Numbered from the stretch's first letter, positions 8,193 to 15,847 are shown. The stretch: 54,278 nt of DNA from Oceanospirillum beijerinckii DSM 7166 (GCF_000422425.1 NZ_KE383834.1:6298-60575), one strand, 5' to 3'. Made by a program: numbers and translations. Notes: generated by a model not told the origin, from the letters alone.

Positions 8193-9135
8193 GACTAAAC
8201 TCCTTGCTTGGTTGACCCATCGCCCCGGATCGCCCATCACGAACCACCCTCATCACACGCTGAACCAGCTTGTTCTCCCACTCGCCTTGCGTAATGGGCT
8301 GATGAGGTCGGGTATTCCAGTAGCAACAGAATTCCGACAGCAGATCCAAGTACGACTGCTGATCGAAAAGTTTGGGAAGGTCTAACCCCCGGCGTTTGCA
8401 CAGCGCCATAAAATTTTCTGACGGCTGCCAGCCATCCAGGGGCATGGTAAATCTCGGTCGAGTATCAACCGGAGGGGAAAACGGATCAGCGACTTCACGC
8501 GCGTTGTCGCCGACGTTCGTAATCTCTGAAGTATTCTCTGTAGTAATCTCTGTATATAGTTTGCAGGATTCTGCAAACTGGGATGCAGAATCCTGCATAC
8601 TAAATGCTGAATCCTGCAAACTGTGGATTTCATTAGCTTTTTCCGGCAAATCCGGGCTTTTAGCGGGTTCAGGCTGCGCGTAGTTTGCAGAATCCTGCAT
8701 ACTGTTGATTTTATTGGCTTTTTCCTCAGAACCCGCCAAGATTGCAGAATCCTGCAAACTGGTGTTTTTCTTAGGTTTTTTCAGCGCCGGTTTACCCTGC
8801 GCAAACTCCAGAATCAGCTCAAATAACCGATCCAGATTCAGCCGGAAAAACAGCTTAGCCGGACGGCCCTGACGCCTCTCCTCCAGCAGACCCACCGCCT
8901 TCAGATCACGCCGGGCACGCTCCTGCTCAGACCGTGACAAGCGTGTTTCTTCCGTCCACTGTGTACCCGTCTTGTAGAACCAACCCGCCCGCTCAGCCGC
9001 GATACGGCCACCCGTAGACCAGTAGTAAGCCTGGCTCAAAAACACACCACCCACAGTGCTACCCGCCACATCGCGGAACACCGGATGAAACGCAATCGTG
9101 CGCTCAAGCAACGTCGTAATCAGCGCAATACTCAT
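8020..9135 (-). CDS. phage replication initiator, DnaT-domain O-like protein
   Basis: A 371-residue protein. Residues 1-110 are a winged-helix-like domain (AYYWSTGG, then TRLSRSEQERARRDL and VGLLEERRQG). A middle low-complexity part repeats S(L/M)QDSA; these residues are encoded by DNA iterons. A C-terminal DnaT-like segment follows (FTMPLDGWQPS...EFCCYWNTRP...WENKLVQRV). The ATG at 9135 is preferred because AAGGAGG precedes it. By analogy with lambda O it binds its own gene's iterons and recruits the P-like loader and DnaB. The C-terminal 57 residues overlap the next gene. Confidence 0.75.
   Translation of the reverse strand: MSIALITTLLERTIAFHPVFRDVAGSTVGGVFLSQAYYWSTGGRIAAERAGWFYKTGTQWTEETRLSRSEQERARRDLKAVGLLEERRQGRPAKLFFRLNLDRLFELILEFAQGKPALKKPKKNTSLQDSAILAGSEEKANKINSMQDSANYAQPEPAKSPDLPEKANEIHSLQDSAFSMQDSASQFAESCKLYTEITTENTSEITNVGDNAREVADPFSPPVDTRPRFTMPLDGWQPSENFMALCKRRGLDLPKLFDQQSYLDLLSEFCCYWNTRPHQPITQGEWENKLVQRVMRVVRDGRSGAMGQPSKEFSHAAQSRVSSRKSASAILAESCAGAFSGAVDQSAGAGGEYAAYGAGGQTFDSNGWPLD
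8558..8760. repeat. iterons of the phage replication origin
   Basis: Five copies of a 22-bp near-palindrome, AGTTTGCAG-AATC-CTGCAAACT, start at 8558, 8580, 8601, 8682 and 8739. The first three are tandem with 21-22 bp spacing. The 8558 copy has perfect 9-bp arms; the others carry one to four changes, mostly in the left arm. They lie inside the initiator gene, as the lambda ori iterons lie inside gene O, so this is very likely the phage origin. Confidence 0.8.
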
Positions 9136-9326
9136 AACAAAACCCCTCCTTTCGGGCACACAAAAGCCCCCTGCAGCCCGAACGGCACAGTGAAAACAAA
9201 AGAAAATATGAAAAAGAAAAATTGGGCCGCTACGGGCCGGAACGGATATTCATAGGCATAACGCCTTCCATATTTATTAACCTGGGCTAATATGAAAATT
9301 CACACCTAAAGCAAAGGAATGATCGA

Positions 9327-9626
9327 ATGTCACAAACAGTACATTTCACACTACTCAAAGAAACAACTTTGATTAAAGAACTGGAAATAGAAAATGCACC
9401 TATACCCCGCGTAGGCGAGGTTATCCACGCCCCCGGAAGTGCTGCGAACGGCATGGACTGGTATATGACCTCTGACGTCCGTTACACAATGAACATCGAG
9501 AAACAAACCATGGAAGTAGAGGTCACAGCACATGCAGCCTCATCAGATGAGCACAGAGGCATAGATGACCACCGATTACGCCTAATGCACTCCACTGGAT
9601 GGGTTAGCACAGATATAGAAAACTAA
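9327..9626 (+). CDS. hypothetical phage protein
   Basis: A 99-residue protein read opposite to the surrounding early operon. It is acidic, with no transmembrane segment or recognised motif; the N-terminus looks like two beta strands (VHFTLLKETTLIKELEI). A GGAATG-like sequence precedes the ATG. It converges with the next minus-strand gene and overlaps it by four bases. It is possibly a late-acquired moron. Confidence 0.5.
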   Translation: MSQTVHFTLLKETTLIKELEIENAPIPRVGEVIHAPGSAANGMDWYMTSDVRYTMNIEKQTMEVEVTAHAASSDEHRGIDDHRLRLMHSTGWVSTDIEN

Positions 9627-9898
9627 AGCCTTGAGGTAATCACCGGCTCTGTCAGATCGTCTAGTTCAGACAGAGCTTCAGATATAACAAACAATCGTTT
9701 ATAAACCTCAGTCTCTTCAAGCTCCGGCCTTGCTACATTACTCGAACCAAAATACCCACCACGAATATCGACCATCGCCTTCAGAACACTGTCTTTAGCT
9801 TGTCGAACCTTCTTGTTAACCCCTCCGCATCCCACAACCGTTTTCAACTGATCTGCTTTAATAGCTGGAAACTCAACTTTTTTATCTACATCAGTCAT
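9623..9898 (-). CDS. hypothetical phage protein
   Basis: A 91-residue, mostly helical, charged protein with no recognised domain. It lies between the 9910-10371 gene and the initiator gene in the early operon. Lys-rich N-terminal half and acidic C-terminal half (EALSELDDLTEPV). Function unknown. Confidence 0.5.
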   Translation of the reverse strand: MTDVDKKVEFPAIKADQLKTVVGCGGVNKKVRQAKDSVLKAMVDIRGGYFGSSNVARPELEETEVYKRLFVISEALSELDDLTEPVITSRL

Positions 9899-9909
9899 AA
9901 CAACACTCC

Positions 9910-10371
9910 CTACTCCCCAACAACACTATCCAACTCAGGTTGATACCCCACCGATACCAGCTCAAGTCCCTCAAGTTTCTTGTACTGACGCACCAAAGAA
10001 GACGCCGACATAAACACAGCCTCATACCACACCTGAACATCATTAAGTCCAGGCAAAGCACTTTCAGCCTTTCGCTTACCAAACCGCTTAATCAGCTCCT
10101 GTTTCTTCTTTGGCGGATACATCGCACGGGTACGCTTACGCCAAAGCTTCTCAGTCACAGGCTTATAGTGAGGATTTGGGCCAGCGAGGTTTTTATGCCC
10201 CCAACCCGCACAGGTTGAGCCATCCAGGTATACCCGCAGAGCAAACGTACTCTCACTAACTGCAACCCGAACCACCTGAACCAGAATTCCCTCATACCGG
10301 AACTTCGCCTGAGCATATAAGCCCTCAAGCTCCCGCTGGACCTCAGCCCACTGCTTATTACTAATCGACAT
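9910..10371 (-). CDS. hypothetical phage early protein
   Basis: A 153-residue basic protein counted from the ATG at 10371, which has GGAGG at six bases and overlaps the stop of the CII-like gene. Residues 75-110 are rich in Lys and Arg (KLWRKRTRAMYPPKKKQELI), so nucleic-acid contact is possible, but no family is recognised. It is part of the early leftward operon. Confidence 0.55.
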   Translation of the reverse strand: MSISNKQWAEVQRELEGLYAQAKFRYEGILVQVVRVAVSESTFALRVYLDGSTCAGWGHKNLAGPNPHYKPVTEKLWRKRTRAMYPPKKKQELIKRFGKRKAESALPGLNDVQVWYEAVFMSASSLVRQYKKLEGLELVSVGYQPELDSVVGE

Positions 10372-10373
10372 CC

Positions 10374-10856
10374 TCAATCCTCCATAAACCTTTCAGCCAA
10401 CTGACCCAACACCGCCAACCGCCGCTGAGCCTCATGAACCATCGCATTGATCCGCCGCGCCTCAGTCGCATCAACCCGGCCATCTTCCAACGACCGAATC
10501 ACCTCCTGAATTGCCTGATTGGTCGCATCCATAGACGCCGCACCACCGGCCAACACATCCAGATCCCCCGGCGTATCCCGCACCTCAGACAACCAATGGA
10601 ACGTCGCACCCACCGGCTCACACAGCGCCGTCAAAATACGCGCATCCCGAGTGATCACAGCAATCTGCACAGCCTCATCCGCCGTCAGCAGATGACCCGA
10701 AACATTCCCGTTCAACTTATTCGCCAACGTCTTAGCCGTAACCCCCAACGAAGGGGCCACCGCTGCCACCTTGCCCGGATAGCCCCACACCGCGTGATAA
10801 CACGCCTGAGACAGCGACAACGTACCGCCGTCATGATCCCTCGCCTTAGCACCCAT
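10374..10856 (-). CDS. phage regulatory CII-like protein (CP76 family)
   Basis: A 160-residue protein from the ATG at 10856, with AAAGGAG upstream. Its N-terminal SLSQACYHAVWGYPGKV...LAPKTLANKLN-like helix-turn-helix region, followed by a helical tail, resembles the Phage_CP76/CII-like regulators that replace lambda CII in many phages. It follows cro by 20 bases. The likely role is control of the lysis-lysogeny choice or of integrase expression. The C-terminal helix (ARRINAMVHEAQRRLAVL) may serve for oligomerisation. Confidence 0.7.
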   Translation of the reverse strand: MGAKARDHDGGTLSLSQACYHAVWGYPGKVAAVAPSLGVTAKTLANKLNGNVSGHLLTADEAVQIAVITRDARILTALCEPVGATFHWLSEVRDTPGDLDVLAGGAASMDATNQAIQEVIRSLEDGRVDATEARRINAMVHEAQRRLAVLGQLAERFMED

Positions 10857-10875
10857 GTACCTGATCTCCTTTATG

Positions 10876-11136
10876 TCACGTTGATGAACCCGATATTGAA
10901 GGCAAACTGAGAGATAATTGTCCGGGAGGTGCGCCAAAGACGTCTGGCCTCAGTAAATAGCGACTAATTTCACCCTTTGTGGCTTCTTCTATCTTTACTG
11001 AGTAGATCGGCCCCACTTTGCACACCTCTCTAGCCCACTTAGAAACAGCAGCTTGAGAAACTCCGCATTTACTTGCCAGAGATGCCTGGGAACCGACTAA
11101 CTCAATAGCTCTTTTAACTAACTGGGATTGCTCCAT
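10876..11136 (-). CDS. Cro-like repressor (YdaS-type HTH)
   Basis: An 86-residue protein whose first 45 residues form a helix-turn-helix (GSQASLASKCGVSQAAVSKWA), the YdaS/Cro type. It is divergent from cI, and its promoter overlaps the three operators described at 11153-11214. By position it is the lytic switch protein. The Ser/Pro-rich tail is probably disordered. Confidence 0.8.
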   Translation of the reverse strand: MEQSQLVKRAIELVGSQASLASKCGVSQAAVSKWAREVCKVGPIYSVKIEEATKGEISRYLLRPDVFGAPPGQLSLSLPSISGSST

Positions 11137-11152
11137 GATTTATAACCAAAGA

Positions 11153-11218
11153 ATAACTAAAGTTGTAATTATTAATACCACTTTAGTTGTTTGTCAAGTC
11201 ACAACCTGAGTTATATGA
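11153..11218. promoter_or_regulatory. cI/cro switch: three operators, pR and pRM
   Basis: Three 14-bp sites fit AYAAC-N4-GTTRT: 11153-11166, 11177-11190 (one mismatch) and 11201-11214, each exactly 24 bp from the next. pR (minus strand) is TTGACA (11192-11197), 17 bp, TAATAA (11169-11174), so the middle operator lies between its -35 and -10. pRM (plus strand) is TTGTCA (11191-11196), 16 bp, TATGAT (11213-11218). The right operator covers the start of the pRM -10. The layout copies the logic of lambda oR. Confidence 0.8.
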
Positions 11219-11225
11219 TTCGCAG

Positions 11226-11885
11226 ATGAAAGAAATAGACACCCCATCTACATTTGCGGAACGACTAATCTACGCCCGAAAAGCAGCTGGATACTCACAG
11301 GCGCAAGTGGCAGAACATGTCGGAATGTCGCAGGCTGCATACTCAAAACTAGAGCGCGGCCAAAGCATGTCATCTAGGAAGACAGCCGAGTTGGCCAACT
11401 TTTTAAACGTGCACTCCAAATGGTTAGCCGACGGAGACCGACGTTTTTTTAACGAAGTGGACTCGAACGTTGAAGTAGCGCCACCAATAAAGAAAGGATG
11501 CCCTGAAATTAATTGGATTCAGGCTGGTCAATGGACAGAGATAGGAAACACCGCTATTGACCTATCAGAAGCCAATTATTACCCGTGCCCAGTAAACTGC
11601 TCAGATCAGACATTTGTTTTGAGGGTGGTAGGTGAAAGCATGATCCCTGATTATCACGAAGGGGAGCTTATTTTCGTAGACCCAGAACGATCCGCCGACA
11701 GTGGTGACGACGTTGTTGCAGTTCTCACTCACCAGAACAAAGCGACATTCAAGCGATTAGTGATAGAGCCGGACGGAACCCAGCTACTTAAAGCACTGAA
11801 TCCTACCTATCCAAATAGATACGTTCCGATTGATGACAGCTGTGAAATCATTGGGAAAGTAATTTTTTCGGGGAAAATTCGTTAA
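11226..11885 (+). CDS. CI-type repressor, LexA/S24 peptidase fold
   Basis: A 219-residue repressor. The N-terminal helix-turn-helix is QAQVAEHVGMSQAAYSKLE. The C-terminal S24 domain has the cleavage-type Ala100-Gly101 (WIQAGQW), nucleophile Ser138 (GESMIPDYHEGE) and a candidate Lys176 (FKRL), so RecA-stimulated self-cleavage is expected. The ATG at 11226 is chosen over a TTG at 11187 because the latter lies inside the operators. There is no Shine-Dalgarno, and the pRM -10 ends eight bases before the ATG, so the mRNA may be leaderless as for lambda cI made from pRM. Confidence 0.9.
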   Translation: MKEIDTPSTFAERLIYARKAAGYSQAQVAEHVGMSQAAYSKLERGQSMSSRKTAELANFLNVHSKWLADGDRRFFNEVDSNVEVAPPIKKGCPEINWIQAGQWTEIGNTAIDLSEANYYPCPVNCSDQTFVLRVVGESMIPDYHEGELIFVDPERSADSGDDVVAVLTHQNKATFKRLVIEPDGTQLLKALNPTYPNRYVPIDDSCEIIGKVIFSGKIR

Positions 11886-11917
11886 ACATCAAACAGATGC
11901 AACCAAATAAAAACCTA

Positions 11918-11942
11918 AACCGCCTTTCATGGCGGTTTTTTT
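11918..11942 (+). terminator. terminator of cI
   Basis: A 7-bp stem AACCGCC/GGCGGTT with a 6-base loop followed by a run of T, 32 bases after the cI stop codon. Confidence 0.85.
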
Positions 11943-11953
11943 ATGCCAAAAAT

Positions 11954-11995
11954 ATAACTAAAGATGTTGAAAACAAAAACAACCATAGTTATATT
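11954..11995 (+). promoter_or_regulatory. pL-like promoter with two CI operators
   Basis: A strong sigma-70 promoter, TTGAAA (11967-11972), 17 bp, TATATT (11990-11995), points rightward. One site identical to the operator consensus (11979-11992, ACAAC-N4-GTTAT) covers its spacer and -10. A one-mismatch site (11954-11967) touches the -35. Repression by CI and Cro is inferred. This would be the counterpart of lambda pL/oL, driving the arm that ends in xis and int. Confidence 0.7.
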
Positions 11996-12061
11996 TCAGT
12001 TGTCAGCGATACAACTGATTAGAACCAAAGCGCTGACAGCCTCACCAAATTGAGGCGGTAG

Positions 12062-12088
12062 CGCTCTTTAACAATGTAGGTAGACATT
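12062..12088 (+). promoter_or_regulatory. nut-like site: boxA and boxB-like hairpin
   Basis: CGCTCTTTAACA at 12062-12073 differs at one base from the E. coli rRNA boxA (TGCTCTTTAACA). It is followed at once by a small hairpin, AATGT-AGGTAG-ACATT (12073-12088), in the place of boxB. It lies some 60 bases downstream of the pL-like promoter start. No N-like protein gene is seen, so antitermination might use host Nus factors or an RNA. Confidence 0.6.
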
Positions 12089-12091
12089 AAA

Positions 12092-12121
12092 AACCCCGCC
12101 CGGAATTGGCCGGGTGGGGTT
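12092..12121 (-). terminator. strong hairpin, terminator on the minus strand
   Basis: AACCCCGCCCGG pairs with CCGGGTGGGGTT, with one wobble, around a 6-base loop. On the minus strand five T residues follow, making it a proper terminator; on the plus strand no T-run follows. No minus-strand gene ends here, so it may end an antisense or small RNA, or simply act as a roadblock. Confidence 0.6.
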
Positions 12122-12342
12122 AACACAAGTTATGCGCTCAAAACGTGGAGATAGCTTCCCACTAGGCTGCAGCTATGACACCCTCTATCAATTAGGTACG
12201 GAGAATTAGCTAAAGGCGACCCCAATGCTGGTGTAAGGCCCAGTGCGAGCGCGTTCTAAAACAATTCAATCATTAATAGGACAGCGCCATGCTACCATGC
12301 TAGTATCCGCTGTTTTTCGAACTATCTTTATAAGGGATTTTC
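12122..12342. other. gene-free stretch, possible structured RNA
   Basis: No open frame of note. There are several inverted repeats, for example ATAGCT/AGCTAT at 12151-12176 and CTGG/CCAG arms near 12230. Transcription from the pL-like promoter would make it the leader of the methylase mRNA; read on the minus strand it would end at the terminator at 12092-12121. A small RNA or antitermination leader is possible but not shown. Confidence 0.35.
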
Positions 12343-13161
12343 ATGGACTCCACTAATCTACATACTGTGCCATTTCTAAAGTGGGCCGGTGGTAAAAGAT
12401 GGTTTACGGAGCACACAAAGGATTTTATCCCAGAGTTCAATGGCACCTATATAGAACCGTTTCTGGGAAGTGGCGCTGTGTTCTTTCATCTTCAGCCTGA
12501 ACAAGCTATTCTCTCTGATAAAAATGATGCCCTAATCAATACCTATAAAGCGATAAGAGATGGTTGGAGGCGGGTATCTTATCTGCTAAAAGAGCACCAA
12601 GCCCTTCATAGCAAAGAGTATTACTATGAGGTTCGTGAAAGTATTCCTACCAATAGGTACGAGCTTGCCGCACGGTTCATCTATTTGAATCGCACTTGTT
12701 GGAATGGACTATACAGAGTAAACCTGCAAGGAAAATTCAATGTCCCCATTGGGACGAAAAGCAATGTGATCCTTGAGACAGATGACTTCCAGGCTCTCTC
12801 AAAGAGACTGAAACAAACGACCCTTTTGACTGATGACTTTGAAGCGATTATCCGGCAGGCAGGCGATGGGGACTTTATTTTTATAGACCCCCCCTACACC
12901 GTAAAACACAACCAGAATGGCTTTATTAAATACAACGAAACTCTTTTCTCATGGCAAGACCAAGAGCGACTGGCAGATGCAGTCAAATCTGCCGTGAAAA
13001 GAGGTGCAAAAGCATTGGTCACGAACGCTGCCCACGAATCGATTTCAGAGCTGTATGCCGAGTTTCAGCAAACAACTCTTAATCGTAAAAATGTGCTTTC
13101 AGGGAAACCTGAGTTCAGAGGTAAATATGAAGAGTTGATTATTAAGTGCTGGCATCAGTAG
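12343..13161 (+). CDS. D12-class N6-adenine DNA methyltransferase (Dam-like)
   Basis: A 272-residue enzyme with the D12 hallmarks: the SAM-binding FLKWAGGK at residues 11-18, the PFLGSGAVF motif near 39-47 and catalytic DPPY at 182-185. It transfers a methyl group to adenine N6; the target is probably GATC-like in this family but cannot be read from sequence alone. It is the first gene of the pL-like arm. No partner restriction enzyme is seen. The last seven bases overlap the convergent DGQHR gene. Orphan phage methylases protect DNA from host restriction or regulate genes. Confidence 0.9.
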   Translation: MDSTNLHTVPFLKWAGGKRWFTEHTKDFIPEFNGTYIEPFLGSGAVFFHLQPEQAILSDKNDALINTYKAIRDGWRRVSYLLKEHQALHSKEYYYEVRESIPTNRYELAARFIYLNRTCWNGLYRVNLQGKFNVPIGTKSNVILETDDFQALSKRLKQTTLLTDDFEAIIRQAGDGDFIFIDPPYTVKHNQNGFIKYNETLFSWQDQERLADAVKSAVKRGAKALVTNAAHESISELYAEFQQTTLNRKNVLSGKPEFRGKYEELIIKCWHQ

Positions 13162-14309
13162 CCAGCACAGTCTTTGAATCGTCGATACAAAGCACCTTCA
13201 CCACTAGAACCCGGCTTGTAATTATCTACAGTAAACTCTTCATCATCAATATCAAATTGAGAGAATATCGCTAAAAACTCTTCTTCAGAGATAACTTCAC
13301 CCAAGCGACCTCTATTAAGATAGATATCTTTAATGAATCTCATACACGCCATAAAGCCATTGGTTTTACTAAGCATATACCCTTGCTCAGCGCTATCCCA
13401 AGCCTTAGGCCAACGCTGCCTTATTGCGGAAAAATAATTCCATATAATATCTACCAACTCGTAATCTCGATCATCAATCATAAATGATCTGAAAATCAGT
13501 TTATCGAGATCTGCTTTGTCTAATAAAGGTATTTTTCCACGCTTATATATATCTCTATCCTTTATCTCTTCTCTGGATATATGCTTCATTAACGCCTGTA
13601 CAAATGCGGCCTGTGTGATACCCATTTTCCCGCTTGGATTTTCTGCAGTGCCAAGCCTCTTGATACGGCCATAAAACGGGCTATCTTCTCTACTAGTCAA
13701 GACTACGGCTATGTTGTGACATAATTTCTGAGGACTTCTTGCCTTAGCAAGATCATATAAATCATACACAAGGCTTTTATTAACCTTTGTTTGCGCCAAG
13801 TTCACTGTCGAAAATATATAACCCTCAGATGCCACATCGAGATCAATAAAAATACTCACATTAATATCAAAACTATCTCCTTGGTAACCCTTAAGCCCTT
13901 CTATCCGATGCTGGCCATCAAGAACTTTGGCTATATTTTCATACGTCACCTCATCATATTCACCATCTCCCTCAAAGGCAGAGAGTGTCATAACTCCAGT
14001 TTTCTCGTCATATGACGCACATGAGCTAGGTATAGAAAGAATTACAGACGTAGGAAAGCTTGCATCCACTGTATTAGTATAATCTGCAATCTTCTTAGAG
14101 CGCTTTTTATCTAAGGGTCTCTGGATTCCTAAATAGCTTTCAAATTCTCGTTCACCATTAATTCGTCTTACATCAGAATAAGTAATATCGATTAGGTCTT
14201 TATATTCAACCGAACCAATATAAAAACAACCAATTGGCTGCTTAATTTCAATACATTTAAAGCTAACAAAACTCTTTCCAGAAGTTAGAGGCATATCCAC
14301 AGTACTCAT
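13155..14309 (-). CDS. DGQHR-domain protein (DndB-like family)
   Basis: A 384-residue protein with the signature DGQHR at residues 131-135 (VLDGQHRIEGL), which defines a ParB/Srx-like family including DndB of phosphorothioate DNA modification and DpdB-type proteins. Other features typical of the family: an early QRPLDKKRSKKIADY segment and FSTVNLAQTKVNKSLVYDLYDL after the core. Base composition is clearly more AT-rich than in its neighbours. It is cotranscribed with the upstream membrane-protein gene (4-base overlap) and faces the methylase. No dnd or dpd genes are present, so its role here is unknown; defence or DNA-modification control is inferred. Confidence 0.8.
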   Translation of the reverse strand: MSTVDMPLTSGKSFVSFKCIEIKQPIGCFYIGSVEYKDLIDITYSDVRRINGEREFESYLGIQRPLDKKRSKKIADYTNTVDASFPTSVILSIPSSCASYDEKTGVMTLSAFEGDGEYDEVTYENIAKVLDGQHRIEGLKGYQGDSFDINVSIFIDLDVASEGYIFSTVNLAQTKVNKSLVYDLYDLAKARSPQKLCHNIAVVLTSREDSPFYGRIKRLGTAENPSGKMGITQAAFVQALMKHISREEIKDRDIYKRGKIPLLDKADLDKLIFRSFMIDDRDYELVDIIWNYFSAIRQRWPKAWDSAEQGYMLSKTNGFMACMRFIKDIYLNRGRLGEVISEEEFLAIFSQFDIDDEEFTVDNYKPGSSGEGALYRRFKDCAGY

Positions 14310-14899
14310 AACCGCCCTCTCCTCTCACTATTTCTTTGATAGTTTTTATCAAAATCATGTTCTTGATTGGCAAACTCTTTGGCTGGATCAACGATATTAT
14401 TACGATAAGCTTGTGCAATCAGAAGAATAAATATAGATAAACCAAAAATAATAGATGAAAAAAACTGGATTCCGGCTTTTCCTTCACCTGCGCCAAGCAA
14501 TACCTTAGCGTAAAATCCAGCCGATATAACCAAGATCATAAAAACGCAAACGAAGTGCGATGTTTTTGAGGGAAATCTTGTTTTATTAGGCTTATCCCAG
14601 AACAATATCCATATAACGGGAGCTAGCAAGGAAGAGGCATATAAAATAAGCTCACCTTTTCTTGTTAGCGTATCCAACCCTAACCAGTAGCCATTAAAAG
14701 ATATGTCTTGCTCAACCATAACAAGAAATGCACCAAGCCATATCGGCATTGTAGAAATCAAAACCGTTACAACTGTTTCGTTTACAGAAGTCATGAAATC
14801 TTCCCACCGAATATCTGGCAGCCCAGAGATTATTGGTATAGACCTTATAAGCATTAAAAGAATGCTTTTACATTTATTAATAATCCTAATAAACCACAT
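14306..14899 (-). CDS. four-helix membrane protein paired with DGQHR gene
   Basis: A 197-residue protein from the ATG at 14899, chosen because AAAGGGAG precedes it. Hydrophobic segments lie at about residues 45-65 (VVTVLISTMPIWLGAFLVM), 85-105, 115-135 and 145-165, followed by a charged cytoplasmic-like tail with NYQRNSERRGRL at the end. No family is recognised. The overlap with the DGQHR gene suggests that the two proteins work together, perhaps as sensor and membrane effector, but that is inference. Confidence 0.65.
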   Translation of the reverse strand: MWFIRIINKCKSILLMLIRSIPIISGLPDIRWEDFMTSVNETVVTVLISTMPIWLGAFLVMVEQDISFNGYWLGLDTLTRKGELILYASSLLAPVIWILFWDKPNKTRFPSKTSHFVCVFMILVISAGFYAKVLLGAGEGKAGIQFFSSIIFGLSIFILLIAQAYRNNIVDPAKEFANQEHDFDKNYQRNSERRGRL

Positions 14900-15410
14900 G
14901 CAAGCTCCCTTTAAGCAGTTATAGCACATAGAACATCCAGCGTAGTTAAAACCTACAATTATCACTCCCATCAATTATTTTAGCTAATCATTCTTTAGTT
15001 TCACACAAATAGCTGATGGGAAAAATGTGACGCCCATTAATCTGCCTCAGATTATCGACACGTTAAGTAGCCTTAGCAATGCCTGATTATTCGATGCAGA
15101 TGGGCGGTTATTCTGACTATTTTGGCGGGAGTTACCGTACTTTGTGGTATAGCGGGGAGATGGTGACTGTATATGTCGGAGTAAGAAAGGTGTTGGTTTT
15201 TGTTACTTTGAGCTGTGCAGAACGAAATACCGATGGTTTAGCGCCACTTACAGTTCACCTGTATGGCCGTTCCTTTGTCTTTTATGGGTATCCCTTCAGA
15301 ACATGGCTGTAGCCCTAACTTGGGCAAACTACACACTTCCGAATAACCGCTTTACCAACCTAAGACCAATAACGCCAAAAACTTTGGCGCTTTATTTTAA
15401 GGAGACCATT
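14900..15410. other. intergenic stretch with promoter region and hairpin
   Basis: This holds the promoter side of the membrane/DGQHR operon. An open frame of 77 codons at 15079-15312 (plus) lacks a ribosome binding site and has odd, Tyr-rich composition, so I do not call it a gene. A hairpin CGCCAAA/TTTGGCG at 15373-15389, followed by a T-rich run, lies just before the next gene and could be an attenuator. Confidence 0.4.
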
Positions 15411-15782
15411 ATGAAGAACACGACCACTGTTTCAGAATTCAGCCCACCCCACGCTGTTATCATTATAGGGGCGGGGATCGGCACATGGCTTGATAATGAA
15501 TTCTTACAACTTCTCGCGATGATTTATCTGGTATTTTTCGCTGCACTGGCCCTGATAGCCCTAATCACCCCGATCCGATACATACATACCCATCTCGACA
15601 AAGCAGAGACACAAGGAGACCGGGGCGACTGGAATATGCTAACTATCGTTATTCTGACAATGCTGGAGTGGTATATCGGAACAGGTATTATGATTTTTGC
15701 CACTATAGCCAGTCTGGTGGTAAAGAAGCAGTGGCAAAAATACAAGCAGCCAAGCCTTAATACCAATATGGGACATCCATAA
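15411..15782 (+). CDS. small phage membrane protein
   Basis: A 123-residue protein with AAGGAG upstream of the ATG at 15411. There are about three hydrophobic segments: residues 14-24 (AVIIIGAGIGTWL), 30-52 (LLAMIYLVFFAALALIALI) and 83-105 (IGTGIMIFATIASLVV). No family is recognised. It lies in the arm leading to xis and int; such small membrane proteins in prophages often act in superinfection exclusion, but nothing in the sequence proves this. Confidence 0.6.
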   Translation: MKNTTTVSEFSPPHAVIIIGAGIGTWLDNEFLQLLAMIYLVFFAALALIALITPIRYIHTHLDKAETQGDRGDWNMLTIVILTMLEWYIGTGIMIFATIASLVVKKQWQKYKQPSLNTNMGHP

Positions 15783-15847
15783 AATTATCCCTGATTATCA
15801 ACGCCAAACCTGCTCAGGTTGTTAACTTCCCCAAGCGTTAATCCAAA

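Noticed and set aside
8558-8760. Regular repeats that could suggest a CRISPR array
   Set aside because: Repeats are palindromic, only 22 bp, mostly without spacers, and lie in frame within the initiator gene; no cas genes are present.
13155-14309. Complete Dnd phosphorothioation or Dpd system
   Set aside because: Only the DGQHR protein is present; no sulfur-transfer, ATPase or deazaguanine genes nearby.
15079-15312. 77-codon plus-strand open frame
   Set aside because: No ribosome binding site and unusual composition; kept as intergenic with low certainty.
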